A stretch of 64,000 nt of DNA, from contig CAZFIV010000011.1 of assembly GCA_964519665.1 (NCBI GenBank), positions 1 to 64,000 of the forward strand, given 5' to 3'. Origin of the DNA: JANQQN01 sp964519665 (lineage in GTDB: Bacteria > Myxococcota > Kuafuiibacteriia > Kuafuiibacteriales > Kuafuiibacteriaceae). This document shows positions 37,130 through 48,051 of this stretch, piece by piece. The notes under the pieces are model-generated. The model did not search any database, was not told the DNA's origin, and saw only the letters and a program-made list of their open reading frames with translations. The translations under genes were made by a program, and so were the position numbers. Positions within the stretch are counted from its first letter, which is position 1. The number at the start of each line of letters is the position of its first letter.

Positions 37130-38219
37130 CGGGTTCGAGCTCCTCTTGCTGCGATTGGTCTTGCTGCGACAGCTCCCATCGCGTGATGGACTCTTGAACG
37201 GCTCGCGCGAAGGCGTCGGGATCGGTGCGGGCGCAGGGTTGGAAGCGGATCAGCTCGTTTCGGTGCAGGAACAGCAGCACCTGATGCCCCCGACGCAGCT
37301 GGTTGATCAACATCTCTTCGGCCGGGTTTTGGGACTCGATGACCCGAGTGCGTCGATTCTCTTCTCGGATCTTCAACTTGCCCTCGGCCACGTGGAGAAC
37401 CTCGGCGAGCACCATCGCGGGTGGCGAGGGCGACCGTTCGTGAAAGAAAACCCCGACCACCGCGCCGTCCTGAATGCTCACCAGGCACTGGTCTTCGACG
37501 GCCGGAAAGACCCATAAGGCGACGAGCGGCACCGAGAAGACCTTGCGGCCCGACTTGAGCGCGACGAAGCGGGTTTCGAGGTCGACCTCGTGCACCTGCG
37601 CCTGGCGAACCTGCGAGGGCAGCATGTTTTGGGCCGCGAGCGCCTTCGTGGCCTCGGCGTGGGCTTTTTTGACCATGTTCACCTCGCGGGTGAGGTCATC
37701 GAGCTTGGCCTGCAGAAGCTCGTTTTGCTCCTTGAGCTCGTCGCGCTCCCGTTTGAGGGCCTCCACCTCTTTGCGTTTGCCTCCCTGCGAACGGCCCTTT
37801 TCTTCTCGAAGGCGGGCCAGCTCGGTCTGGTAGGCTTCGACCTCGGCGTAGAACTTCGCGAGCAGTGGTCCGACCCGGTTCTTGGCGGGAAGGCGCAGGG
37901 TCAGCGCGGGGACATAGGTCGCGGCCACCGGTGGCGCGTCGGCGGACGGCTGCTGAGCGGCCAGCCGAACCCGGTAGCCCAACCGGACCTCGTCGAGGGT
38001 CGCCAGGACGTTCTCGAGGTTCAGCGCGAATCCATTGGCGTCGAGGACGGTGTCGACGACCTCCGGTGCCGGACGATACGCGACGCGGTCGACGGTCGTA
38101 TAAACGAGCTGGCGCTCCCCGTCGCGCCCCGCGCCGGATAGCTTTTCGTCGAAGTCGGCCTGGTCGAGGTCGTATTGACCGGGTTCAACGGCGATCTGAT
38201 ATAGGTTGTCTTCGCCCAC
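37107..38219 (-). CDS. Coiled-coil protein, first gene of the MotAB-helicase operon
   Basis: 370 residues from a GTG start with GGAG about 10 bases upstream. N-terminal globular part (1-125), a strongly predicted coiled coil (about 127-200, KRKEVEALKRERDELKEQ and following heptads), and a C-terminal beta/alpha domain (about 205-350) with FSVPLVALWVFP and HQVLLFLHRNELI. No TM helix and no known enzyme motif; I do not recognise the family. Its 23-bp overlap with the MotA-like gene suggests a shared complex. It could be a sensor or an external tail for the channel. Confidence 0.75.
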   Translation of the reverse strand: MGEDNLYQIAVEPGQYDLDQADFDEKLSGAGRDGERQLVYTTVDRVAYRPAPEVVDTVLDANGFALNLENVLATLDEVRLGYRVRLAAQQPSADAPPVAATYVPALTLRLPAKNRVGPLLAKFYAEVEAYQTELARLREEKGRSQGGKRKEVEALKRERDELKEQNELLQAKLDDLTREVNMVKKAHAEATKALAAQNMLPSQVRQAQVHEVDLETRFVALKSGRKVFSVPLVALWVFPAVEDQCLVSIQDGAVVGVFFHERSPSPPAMVLAEVLHVAEGKLKIREENRRTRVIESQNPAEEMLINQLRRGHQVLLFLHRNELIRFQPCARTDPDAFARAVQESITRWELSQQDQSQQEELEPDGTGSTQ

Positions 38220-38300
38220 TGCTAACGAAGCTCCGGTCGGTACAAGCCGGGGGCTTGATGTAGCAGAGAAAGCCGCTGACCGCCAGCGGGGGCCGCGAGG

Positions 38301-39080
38301 TCAGCGAGGGGGCCTTGGGGGCGCATTCGCGGGCTGTCCTCGGCGCAGAACTTCGAGCCAGCGACTCAGGTCGGGAGGCAGGTCCGCCCGAAACTCCATC
38401 GTTCGACCGGTGTACGGATGAACGAAACCCAGCTTGCCGGCATGAAGAAAGATGCGGTGGCGCTTTTGGGCCCGCGACGCCCGCGCGTGGTCCAGGTATT
38501 TTTTCTCGCCGAGCAACGGGTGACCAAAATCGGCGAGCTGAACCCGGATCTGGTTGCGGAGCCCGGTTTCTAGCCACAGAGTGAGGCGGGTCGCGTCGAC
38601 GGCCTCCAGCCGTTCCCGCACCGCGAACCGAGTGACGGCGAGGCGAGCTTTCGGGTGAGGCGACGGAACGCTATAGACCTTCAATGAAGGGTGATCGGTC
38701 CGAAGGAGGCTGCGCAGTTCGCCTTCGTCGTCAGCGATCAGGCCTCGCGTCATCCCCCAGTACTCGCGCCGGGCCTCGTGGGAGCGAAACTGTTCGACCA
38801 GTCCCTCGTAGCTGTCCCGATGCTGAGCGTACACCAGGAGCCCGGAGACGACCCGATCGAGTCGATGGACCGCGAACAAGTTGGCCCGGGGGTCTCGCTT
38901 ACGGAGAAACGTTCTCAGCAGTCCGAACAGGTTGGGGTCGCCGTCGGCGGTGCCTTGTGAGAGCAAGCCGGCCTTCTTTTCGACGACCACGATCGATGGG
39001 TCGATGTGGCGAATCAAGAATGGCAGTCCCGGACGCCACCCCGGGGGTGAAGGACGACGCGAAGGTGGAGCGGTCTTCAT
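38301..39080 (-). CDS. RluA-family RNA pseudouridine synthase
   Basis: 259 residues from the ATG at 39080. Catalytic motif HRLDRVVSGLLVYA with the essential Asp, and the C-terminal GRTMEFRADLPPDLSRW typical of RluA-type enzymes. It lacks the N-terminal S4 RNA-binding domain, as in the shorter RluA/TruC-like branch. It modifies a uridine in rRNA or tRNA; the site cannot be read. The in-frame extension to 39557 is antisense to the SDR gene and was dropped. Confidence 0.9.
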   Translation of the reverse strand: MKTAPPSRRPSPPGWRPGLPFLIRHIDPSIVVVEKKAGLLSQGTADGDPNLFGLLRTFLRKRDPRANLFAVHRLDRVVSGLLVYAQHRDSYEGLVEQFRSHEARREYWGMTRGLIADDEGELRSLLRTDHPSLKVYSVPSPHPKARLAVTRFAVRERLEAVDATRLTLWLETGLRNQIRVQLADFGHPLLGEKKYLDHARASRAQKRHRIFLHAGKLGFVHPYTGRTMEFRADLPPDLSRWLEVLRRGQPANAPPRPPR

Positions 39081-39085
39081 GCGAC

Positions 39086-39880
<795 letters not shown>

Positions 39881-39989
39881 GCGTGCTTTCACCTCACCCG
39901 TCAGCCGACCGCTCACGACAGGTCGCCCAGCCTACCATGAGACTGGCGACGCGGCGGAAACTCGGCGGCCACTGGCTCTGCGGAGCGGA

Positions 39990-41141
39990 TCAGGGGTCGA
40001 GGCGCTCGACCACGGTGGGTTGATGGCCTTCCACTGCCCACCGGAACTCAGCCGACCGGCGGTCTCGATCGACGGATAGGGCGACCACGGTGCCCGGCCG
40101 AAGCGAGCGCGGATATTCTCGCCCGAGGAGTTGGCCGACGAAAATCCCCAGCGTCGGTTGATGACCAACCATCAGCAGACCTTGAATGGACGCTTCACTC
40201 GCGACGACCAGGTCGACCAACGTATCGATGGTCGGAGGTTCGGCGATCGTCTCGAGGGCGGAGACCCGCTCGTCGATGCCCAGCGCATCGGCGAAGATCT
40301 CGGCGGTCTGGACGGCCCGAACGAGAGGGCTCGTCCACACGGTGTCGATCACCTCCGGACGTTCGACCAACAGGCGCCCGGTCGCCCGAGCCCGGCGGCG
40401 ACCGAAGCCGGTAAGGCTGCGCTGACGGTCGGGCATCGAATGGCCGGGTTCGGCTTCCTCGTGGCGAGCGACGTAAAGTTTGACCTCCACTGGAGAACGG
40501 TACGCCGGACGCACCGTCGGACCAAGTGCGACTTGCGTCTCATCCTCCGGCGGAGGCCTATATTCTATAGGTGATACCCGAGCCAATTCGAAGGCTCGTC
40601 GGGACATGGCCTCGTAGTGATGGCCGATTTCGACCTGCGCGCCAGACCACACGCGCCGACCTTCCGCATCGAGGCGGGCGTTCATGGTCGCTTTTTGTCC
40701 GGTTCGGCATACCGTCTTGATCTCCTGGAGCTCCTCTGCCCACGCGAGCAGATAGCGGCTTCCTTCGAACGGCTCCCCTCGGAAGTCCGTGCGCAAGCCG
40801 TACGTCAGAACCGGGATGTTCAGCTCATCGACGACCAAGGTGAGCTGTAGAACTTGCGCGGCGGTCAAGAACTGGGCCTCGTCAACGAGTACGCAGTGCA
40901 CCGAATCTCGCTGGTGTTCGGTCCGAACGTGCAAGTACAGGTCGTACGCGGGGTCGAAGGTCGTGGCGTCCGCTTGCAGTCCGATCCGGCTCGTGATCTT
41001 GCCGATGCCGTAGCGGTCGTCGACCTGGGGGGCGAACAGCAACGTGCGCATGCCCCGCTCCTGATAGTTGTAGGCCGACTGCAACAGATTCGTGCTCTTG
41101 CCGGCGTTCATCGCCGAATAGTAGAAGTACAGCTTGGCCAC
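39990..41141 (-). CDS. tdk: Thymidine kinase - SixA-type phosphatase fusion
   Basis: 383 residues in one uninterrupted frame. The N-terminal 190 residues are a type II thymidine kinase: P-loop SAMNAGKSTNLL, DEAQFL and the lasso-like GHHYEAMS. Of the four usual zinc ligands only the first Cys remains (VCRTGQKA; the second is Thr, the later pair is Ser/Ala). After a short linker, residues about 220-383 form a SixA-like histidine phosphatase: VARHEEAEPGH (RHG replaced by RHE), TSPLVRAVQTAEIF and LLMVGHQPTLG. A single-stop error is unlikely because both halves are intact. The fusion could couple a dNTP step with phosphate removal. Confidence 0.9.
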   Translation of the reverse strand: MAKLYFYYSAMNAGKSTNLLQSAYNYQERGMRTLLFAPQVDDRYGIGKITSRIGLQADATTFDPAYDLYLHVRTEHQRDSVHCVLVDEAQFLTAAQVLQLTLVVDELNIPVLTYGLRTDFRGEPFEGSRYLLAWAEELQEIKTVCRTGQKATMNARLDAEGRRVWSGAQVEIGHHYEAMSRRAFELARVSPIEYRPPPEDETQVALGPTVRPAYRSPVEVKLYVARHEEAEPGHSMPDRQRSLTGFGRRRARATGRLLVERPEVIDTVWTSPLVRAVQTAEIFADALGIDERVSALETIAEPPTIDTLVDLVVASEASIQGLLMVGHQPTLGIFVGQLLGREYPRSLRPGTVVALSVDRDRRSAEFRWAVEGHQPTVVERLDP

Positions 41142-41187
41142 ATCGGAAGCGTATGGCTCGGTCTTATCCGCGGGTCCAGCGGGCGGG

Positions 41188-41958
41188 GTGGCTTTCCGGA
41201 TGCTGGTCGTGGGTTTTCTCGCGCTGTCGGGCTGCTATCACCATCATCGTTCCGCGGGCTCGGCGCCCGCCTTGCCCGAATGGCGCCCCCCGTTGCCGAA
41301 GGCCCAAAGCGGCGTCTACGCGGTACGAGGACCCAACGGTATCGTCGGCGTGGAGGCCTTCACGGTGACCTCCTCGTCGGCCGAGTGGGCCGTACGCAGT
41401 CGCCGACAAACACCAGGGGGCGAAGAGGGCTTCGAGCTCAGGATCGATCCGACGACGGCCGAGCCGATCGGGTTCGAGTGCTGGCGGGCGGTGCAAGGGC
41501 TCCGTCGCGTGGTCCGGGGCGAACGAAAGGGTGCTTGGTTCGAAGTTCGGGCTGCCGGGATGGGTGGAGCGTCCGCTCGGCGGGTCTCCTACGCCCCGGG
41601 GACCATGATCGACGCCCCGAGCCCGGCCATGAAGGGCGCTTTTTTGGCGCTCTTGGCCCTCCGAATGGCCCGCGGTCGTCCGATTCCAGTGCGAACGATT
41701 CGGATCGATGGACCGCACCTGAGGCCGCGGGTCGTGCTGTCGACTTTCGAAGGACGGGGCGAGGATGGCGCCCAGCTCTTGGTGCGGTTGAGTCGACCGG
41801 GTGAGCCCTCAATAGGGCTTTGGGTTCGCGCCGATGGCTGGCCGGTGCGGATGCGGGCGCTCGATACGAATCGCCAGGTCGGCTGGTCGTGGAATCTGAC
41901 GACGCCGTCACCGGCGACGGGGCGAGTCAGCGGAAGGTCGTCGACCCTCGGTCGGTGA
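41188..41958 (+). CDS. Lipoprotein of unknown function (DUF3108-like)
   Basis: About 256 residues from a GTG at 41188 (ATG 41200 is an alternative). The signal ends in lipobox LALSGC, directly followed by a His-rich stretch (YHHHRS). The remaining beta-rich chain (GVYAVRGPNGIVGVEAF and EEGFELRIDPTTAEPIGF) has a DUF3108-like look. Function unknown. The start is close to the divergent thymidine kinase fusion, and the stop overlaps the next convergent gene by 32 bp. Confidence 0.6.
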   Translation: MAFRMLVVGFLALSGCYHHHRSAGSAPALPEWRPPLPKAQSGVYAVRGPNGIVGVEAFTVTSSSAEWAVRSRRQTPGGEEGFELRIDPTTAEPIGFECWRAVQGLRRVVRGERKGAWFEVRAAGMGGASARRVSYAPGTMIDAPSPAMKGAFLALLALRMARGRPIPVRTIRIDGPHLRPRVVLSTFEGRGEDGAQLLVRLSRPGEPSIGLWVRADGWPVRMRALDTNRQVGWSWNLTTPSPATGRVSGRSSTLGR

Positions 41959-42424
41959 CCGTCCGTCGGTTCAGTTCGGCCGTGATCGCTTCGAGCAAGG
42001 TGACTTCCTTATCGGAATCATGCGTGGTCGGGCCCCACGCGGGACGCCCGTCGCTTTGCGTCTGAGCCTGCGACTGGTGCCGCACGTATACGATCAGGGT
42101 CCCGTCGGGCTCACTGTGCTCCCACCGGACGACGTACCGTTCCCGGTTTCGGTCGATCCCGTCGCTGATGAACAGGTACTCGCTCGTGATCTCGTGTTTC
42201 GCGACGTTCCAGGCGGCAACGTCGAGCTGCTGGGCGGCAAGCGCCTTCAGCACGGCCGGACCGGCTTCATCCGGATGGATCCGAAAGCTGCGCCAAGTGG
42301 CCGGAAGCAGGTAGCTGCAAGCCGCCATCAGGAGCGCGCACAGGCTCATCAAGGTTGCCGACTGACGAATGGGGCGCCGAACGGACACGGGGCGCCGAGG
42401 ACGCATGGGGCGCGTTGGGCGCAT
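41927..42424 (-). CDS. Small lipoprotein of unknown function
   Basis: 165 residues if started at 42424; the Met at 42349 gives a shorter form. The signal peptide ends LCALLMAAC. The N-terminus encoded before it is a short Arg/Pro repeat (GGGCGC-type motif), so the later start may be the real one. The mature part contains SEYLFISDGIDRNRERYVV and a beta-rich C-terminus; no family recognised. Overlaps the convergent lipoprotein gene by 32 bp. It lies 40 bp downstream of atpA on the same strand. Confidence 0.6.
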   Translation of the reverse strand: MRPTRPMRPRRPVSVRRPIRQSATLMSLCALLMAACSYLLPATWRSFRIHPDEAGPAVLKALAAQQLDVAAWNVAKHEITSEYLFISDGIDRNRERYVVRWEHSEPDGTLIVYVRHQSQAQTQSDGRPAWGPTTHDSDKEVTLLEAITAELNRRTVTDRGSTTFR

Positions 42425-42464
42425 GATTCGGGCGTGAATGATCGGTTCGCAGGGTCGCCGGTCA

Positions 42465-44039
<1,575 letters not shown>

Positions 44040-44150
44040 GCCGTGACCCGCCTACCAGGGTGCCGTTGACAAAATCAACCTAAACCGAAGGCCGGTTCGA
44101 ACCTGCTCTGAAGGTGGTGCGGAGTGGCTCGCAGTGGGGCTGCGGCAGGG

Positions 44151-44696
44151 TCAGACCAGGCGGAGAGTTTCGCTGAGCTTCGCGAGTTCGGCCTTGATAG
44201 TTCCGTCGTAAACCAGGGTTCCGATTTCGGCTCGGACGCCACCGATAAGGGAAGGATCGACCACGATCGTGAGGTCGAGGGTCTTGCCGGTTCGACGTTC
44301 GAGGGCCGCCTTCAGCTGGGCCTGGGTCTGTTCATTGAGCTCGGCGGCCGTCCGGATGGTCGCCACGGCGCGGTTGAGTCGCTCGTCGACGAGGGCGGAG
44401 AAGGTTTCGCTGATGCTCTCGACCTCGGACTGGCGGTCGCGCTCGATCAGCACCCGAATGAACTTCTGGGTCTGCTCACCCAGCTCCATCCGCGACATGA
44501 CCGCCGAGACGGTCTGATCCCGCTCCTCGTCGCTGAAAGTGGGATTGAATAGCACATTGCCCAGGTCCGGGCTCTCGCGGACGGCGGTCGCGAAACTCTC
44601 GAGCTCCTGAGCGACCCTTTCGGCGTTGTCGTCGCCGATCGAGGCGAGCAGTGCTTCGGCGTACCGCCGGGCGGCTTGGGACGTTGAGGAAGCCAT
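44151..44696 (-). CDS. atpH: F-type ATP synthase subunit delta
   Basis: 181 residues. Peripheral-stalk delta (OSCP) subunit that joins F1 to the b subunits. N-terminal RRYAEALLASIGDDN and C-terminal KTLDLTIVVDPSLIGGVRAEIGTLVYDGTIK are typical of the family. 24 bp upstream lies the b subunit stop. The ATG at 44696 is preceded by GAG-rich sequence. Confidence 0.95.
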   Translation of the reverse strand: MASSTSQAARRYAEALLASIGDDNAERVAQELESFATAVRESPDLGNVLFNPTFSDEERDQTVSAVMSRMELGEQTQKFIRVLIERDRQSEVESISETFSALVDERLNRAVATIRTAAELNEQTQAQLKAALERRTGKTLDLTIVVDPSLIGGVRAEIGTLVYDGTIKAELAKLSETLRLV

Positions 44697-44720
44697 GGCT
44701 TGGGAACCCTACCCCGCAGC

Positions 44721-45311
44721 TTACGCGCGGGACGCGTTCTCAGCATCGAGCTGAGTCACGTATTGCTCGGCCAGCCGGCGCTGGTCGTCATTGTTGATTC
44801 GCTGCTTCACGAGACGTTCGGCGGCCTGAAGGGTCGCGGTCACGGCGCTTTCGCGGATCGCTTGCTCGGCCTTGAGCACCTCTTGTTTGATCGAGTTTTC
44901 GTTGTCGCGGGCGAGGCGCTGGATCGCTTTTTCGGTCTCTTCCCGCATCCGCTCGACGTCCGCTTCGGCCTGCGCTTCGTAGCTCTGTACGATCCGATGA
45001 ACTTCTTGCTCGAGGTTCTCGAGCTTTTTTGCGAACTCGGCGGCCTTGGCCTCGGCTTCCGCCTGCTTGCGCTTGGCCTCCTCGAGCTGGTCCGCCATCG
45101 AAGCTCGGCGGTTGACGAGGGCGTTCGACAGCATCGGTCGGAGCTTCCAAATCAGAAACCCGAAGAACAGCGCGAAGTTCAGGAACATCGGGAGCTGTTC
45201 GAGCAGGAATTCGCCGAAGCTCGGCGGACCATGATGCCCTACGGCTTCCCCATGGCCGGCTTCGCCGCCCGCGGCGAGGAGGGTCAGGAGCAGAGCGGCT
45301 GCGCTATTCAT
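44721..45311 (-). CDS. atpF: F-type ATP synthase subunit b
   Basis: 196 residues. N-terminal signal-like/TM segment, GEFLLEQLPMFLNFALFFGFLIWKL membrane helix, then a long right-handed coiled coil (KRKQAEAEAKAAEFAKKLE) characteristic of the stator stalk. It carries an additional N-terminal hydrophobic stretch that may be a signal peptide. It overlaps the b' gene by 4 bp and therefore forms a translationally coupled b'/b pair, as in photosynthetic and many delta-proteobacteria. Confidence 0.93.
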   Translation of the reverse strand: MNSAAALLLTLLAAGGEAGHGEAVGHHGPPSFGEFLLEQLPMFLNFALFFGFLIWKLRPMLSNALVNRRASMADQLEEAKRKQAEAEAKAAEFAKKLENLEQEVHRIVQSYEAQAEADVERMREETEKAIQRLARDNENSIKQEVLKAEQAIRESAVTATLQAAERLVKQRINNDDQRRLAEQYVTQLDAENASRA

Positions 45312-45742
45312 GAAAGCGTCCTCCCCAGGAGCTTCGAGGCAGTGGTCTGGGCGAGCTCCTGCGCTTGGCCTTCGATCTCTTCCATCGCGTTTTTTCGTTT
45401 CTCGTCGAGTTGCGCCATCGCTTTGTCGAGGGCGACGGCCAGGCTCGCTCGCTGCTCCTCGATCCGTACCGCCAGTTGCGCCTGGGCCTTGGTCCGGATG
45501 CTGTCGCGAGCCTCCAGGCCCCGAGTGGTGGCCACTTTGATACGTTCCGCGAACCTCTCGGCCTGCTCTTCCGCCCGTTTGAGCATCTTCTCGGAACGCT
45601 CGATCGAACCGTCGAGTTGTTCGTGCCGCTCTTCGAGGTGTTTCACGAACGGGCCGATCACGAGCCAGTTCATGAACACCAGCATGATGGCGATCAGAGC
45701 GAGAACAAACGCGATGGTAATGTTCAGGTCGAGCGACAGCAC
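45308..45742 (-). CDS. atpF': F-type ATP synthase subunit b'
   Basis: 144 residues. One TM helix (LNITIAFVLALIAIMLVFMNWLVI region) and a charged coiled coil (KHLEERHEQLDGSIERSEKMLKRAEEQAERF). The shorter b' partner of the heterodimeric stalk. First gene of the atp block. It diverges from the ECF sigma at 45799 with a 56-bp spacer, so both promoters must lie very close. Confidence 0.93.
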   Translation of the reverse strand: MLSLDLNITIAFVLALIAIMLVFMNWLVIGPFVKHLEERHEQLDGSIERSEKMLKRAEEQAERFAERIKVATTRGLEARDSIRTKAQAQLAVRIEEQRASLAVALDKAMAQLDEKRKNAMEEIEGQAQELAQTTASKLLGRTLS

Positions 45743-45798
45743 GGGGCCCCGATAGCCAGGTGGCTGTGACGAGTCAAGGAGTGGTATGGACCCTAGAG

Positions 45799-46533
45799 AT
45801 GAGCGGGTCGAAGACCAACGACGATGCGTCTAAATCGGTCACGGAAGACGATCTGGCTCGGCACGTCTCCAGCATCCGTCGATACCTCGCCGGCATCCTC
45901 CGGCCCGACGAAATCGAGGACGCGGCGCAAACGGTCCTGCAGCGAGCGCTGGAGAACCTCGGCCGTTATCGAGGCGACAGCTCGGCGCGGGTGTGGGTCT
46001 TGGGCATCGCTCGCAACGTGGGTCTCGAGATCGCGCGGGCTCGACAGCGGGAGATCACCCGAACGTGGGGCCCTCGACCGACAGATTCCGGCGATGAGCT
46101 GTCCACCGGAGATCTTCTTTCGATCGACGAGCCCAGCCAGGAGGAGCAGCTCGGCTCGAAGGAAGAGCAAGCTCTCTTGCTCATGGCCCTCGAGCGACTC
46201 CAGCTCGAGAGCCTCGACGATTACCTTTGTCTGGCGATGACGTACTTCGATAACCTCAAGGGCCCCGAGGTCGCCGAACATCTCGACATGAGCTTCGCCG
46301 CGTTTCGGCAGCGTTTGTCCCGGGCCCGCAAGGCGCTCAAGCGCGAGATGGCCAAACTTCGCGCCGCCGGCGAGGTCGGGGGGCCCGACACCTTGAAGCG
46401 ATGGCTACCGGCCACCGATCCTCACGGGCGCGCCCGCGCGCTGGCCGCCGAACGAGCGGCGGCCGAAGGGCAGGACCGCACCGATGGGGTCCAGGACTCG
46501 GGACAGGCGCAGGACGCATCGAGCGAAGACTGA
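45799..46533 (+). CDS. ECF-type RNA polymerase sigma factor
   Basis: 244 residues. Sigma-2 with RPDEIEDAAQTVLQRALENLGRYRGD, linker rich in acidic residues, and sigma-4 with LKGPEVAEHLDMSFAAFRQRLSRARKAL. The C-terminus adds about 55 residues rich in Ala, Arg and Asp without a known domain. No anti-sigma gene is adjacent, so it may be autonomous or regulated elsewhere. It is divergent from the atp genes. The ATG at 45799 was chosen; an open frame to 45760 lacks an RBS. Confidence 0.87.
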   Translation: MSGSKTNDDASKSVTEDDLARHVSSIRRYLAGILRPDEIEDAAQTVLQRALENLGRYRGDSSARVWVLGIARNVGLEIARARQREITRTWGPRPTDSGDELSTGDLLSIDEPSQEEQLGSKEEQALLLMALERLQLESLDDYLCLAMTYFDNLKGPEVAEHLDMSFAAFRQRLSRARKALKREMAKLRAAGEVGGPDTLKRWLPATDPHGRARALAAERAAAEGQDRTDGVQDSGQAQDASSED

Positions 46534-46546
46534 GCCGCGACTTCAA

Positions 46547-46586
46547 AAGGACATATGAGGGCGTGGATACAGCAGCTCATGTCCTT
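46547..46586. promoter_or_regulatory. Inverted repeat downstream of the ECF sigma gene
   Basis: AAGGACATATGAG and CTCATGTCCTT can pair with two bases looped out. The loop is about 16 bases. No T-run follows. It could be a weak terminator for the sigma gene or an operator before gltA. Confidence 0.4.
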
Positions 46587-46641
46587 GATAAGTCTGTTTG
46601 GGTGCGGGATTTGCCTCAAGAAGCACCGGATTCTCGCGCCG

Positions 46642-46661
46642 CAACACGCCGCGGCGTGTTG
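46642..46661. promoter_or_regulatory. Perfect 20-bp palindrome upstream of gltA
   Basis: CAACACGCCGCGGCGTGTTG is its own reverse complement. It lies 43 bp before the gltA start and just before TTGACC (46665-46670), a possible -35 box. It looks like a dimeric-regulator operator. Confidence 0.5.
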
Positions 46662-46704
46662 GACTTGACCCCGCACCCGGTTGCGGTCGATACGCCAGGC
46701 GTTC

Positions 46705-47994
46705 ATGGGCACGGAAAGTCTCACCATCATCGATAACCGAACCGGCAAGAGCTACGAGGTTCCGATCGAGCACGAAACGATCCGCGCCATGGATCTCCGG
46801 CAGATCAAGGTCGAGGAGACAGACTTCGGTTTGATGACCTACGACCCGGCCTATACCAACACCGCCGCGTGCAAGAGCGCCATTACGTACATCGACGGAG
46901 CCAACGGGATCCTCAACTACCGCGGCTACCCGATCGAGCAGCTGGCCGACAAGTCGTCCTTTCTCGAGGTTTCGTACCTGCTGATGTTCGGCGAGTTGCC
47001 GACGCAAGATCAGCGCGACGAATGGGTTCACTCGATCATGACCCACACCTTCGTCCACGAGAATGTGACGAAGTTTATGGATGGCTTTCGATACGACGCC
47101 CACCCGATGAGCCAGCTCATCTCGACGATCGCGGCCCTCTCATCCTTCTACCCGACCGCCAAGAACATCTATGACCCGGTGGAGCGCCGCCTGCACATGG
47201 TTCGCATGCTCGCCAAGATGCCCACGATCGCCGCGTGGTCGTATCGGCACTCGATGGGTTTTCCGCTGGTTTACCCCGACAACGACCTGAGCTACGCGGG
47301 CAACTTCCTATCGATGGTCAAGAAGATGTCGGAGGCGAAGTACAAGCCCCACCCGATCCTCGAGCGCGCGCTCGACGTGCTCTTCATCCTGCACGCGGAC
47401 CACGAACAGAACTGCTCGACCAGCACGATGCGGGCCGTCGGTTCGTCGCAGGTCGACCCATACTCGGCGGTCGCGGCGGCGGCCAGCGCGCTGTACGGCC
47501 CGCTGCACGGCGGCGCCAACGAGGCTGTGCTCCGGATGCTCCGTGAGATCCGGTCGGTCGATCGCGTCCCCGAGGTCATCAAGCAGGTGAAGGCCGGTGA
47601 ACGCCGGCTCATGGGCTTCGGTCACCGCGTTTACAAGAGCTACGACCCCCGGGCGACGGCCATCAAGAAGCTCGCCGACCAGGTCTTCGAGATCACGGGC
47701 CGTAACCCGCTGCTCGACGTCGCTCTCGAGCTCGAGCGGATCGCGCTGGAAGACGAGTACTTCGTGAACCGCAAGCTCTACCCCAACGTCGACTTCTACT
47801 CGGGTCTTATCTACGACGCGATGGGCTTTCCGACCGCGATGTTCACCGTCTTGTTTGCGATTCCGCGGTGTGCGGGGTGGCTGGCGCAATGGAATGAGCT
47901 GGTCGACGATAAAGAACAACGCATAGCTCGACCTCGTCAGATCTACACCGGGTCGAACCGCCGCGACTACGTCCCGATCCTCAGCCGAAGCTGA
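46705..47994 (+). CDS. gltA: Citrate synthase
   Basis: 429 residues, first step of the TCA cycle (acetyl-CoA + oxaloacetate to citrate). The catalytic residues are in place: His in LHADHEQNCSTSTMR, His in GPLHGGANEAV, FGHRVYKSYDPRA and the Asp in NVDFYSGLIYDAMG. The N-terminal beta-strand region marks the hexameric, NADH-sensitive type I class. The start is the ATG at 46705; an upstream in-frame codon lacks an RBS. Confidence 0.97.
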   Translation: MGTESLTIIDNRTGKSYEVPIEHETIRAMDLRQIKVEETDFGLMTYDPAYTNTAACKSAITYIDGANGILNYRGYPIEQLADKSSFLEVSYLLMFGELPTQDQRDEWVHSIMTHTFVHENVTKFMDGFRYDAHPMSQLISTIAALSSFYPTAKNIYDPVERRLHMVRMLAKMPTIAAWSYRHSMGFPLVYPDNDLSYAGNFLSMVKKMSEAKYKPHPILERALDVLFILHADHEQNCSTSTMRAVGSSQVDPYSAVAAAASALYGPLHGGANEAVLRMLREIRSVDRVPEVIKQVKAGERRLMGFGHRVYKSYDPRATAIKKLADQVFEITGRNPLLDVALELERIALEDEYFVNRKLYPNVDFYSGLIYDAMGFPTAMFTVLFAIPRCAGWLAQWNELVDDKEQRIARPRQIYTGSNRRDYVPILSRS

Positions 47995-48051
47995 GTGGCG
48001 ATTTCGGCCCACCGCCGACGGTGCCGACCGTGCCCGGACGAAAGGTGGGCA

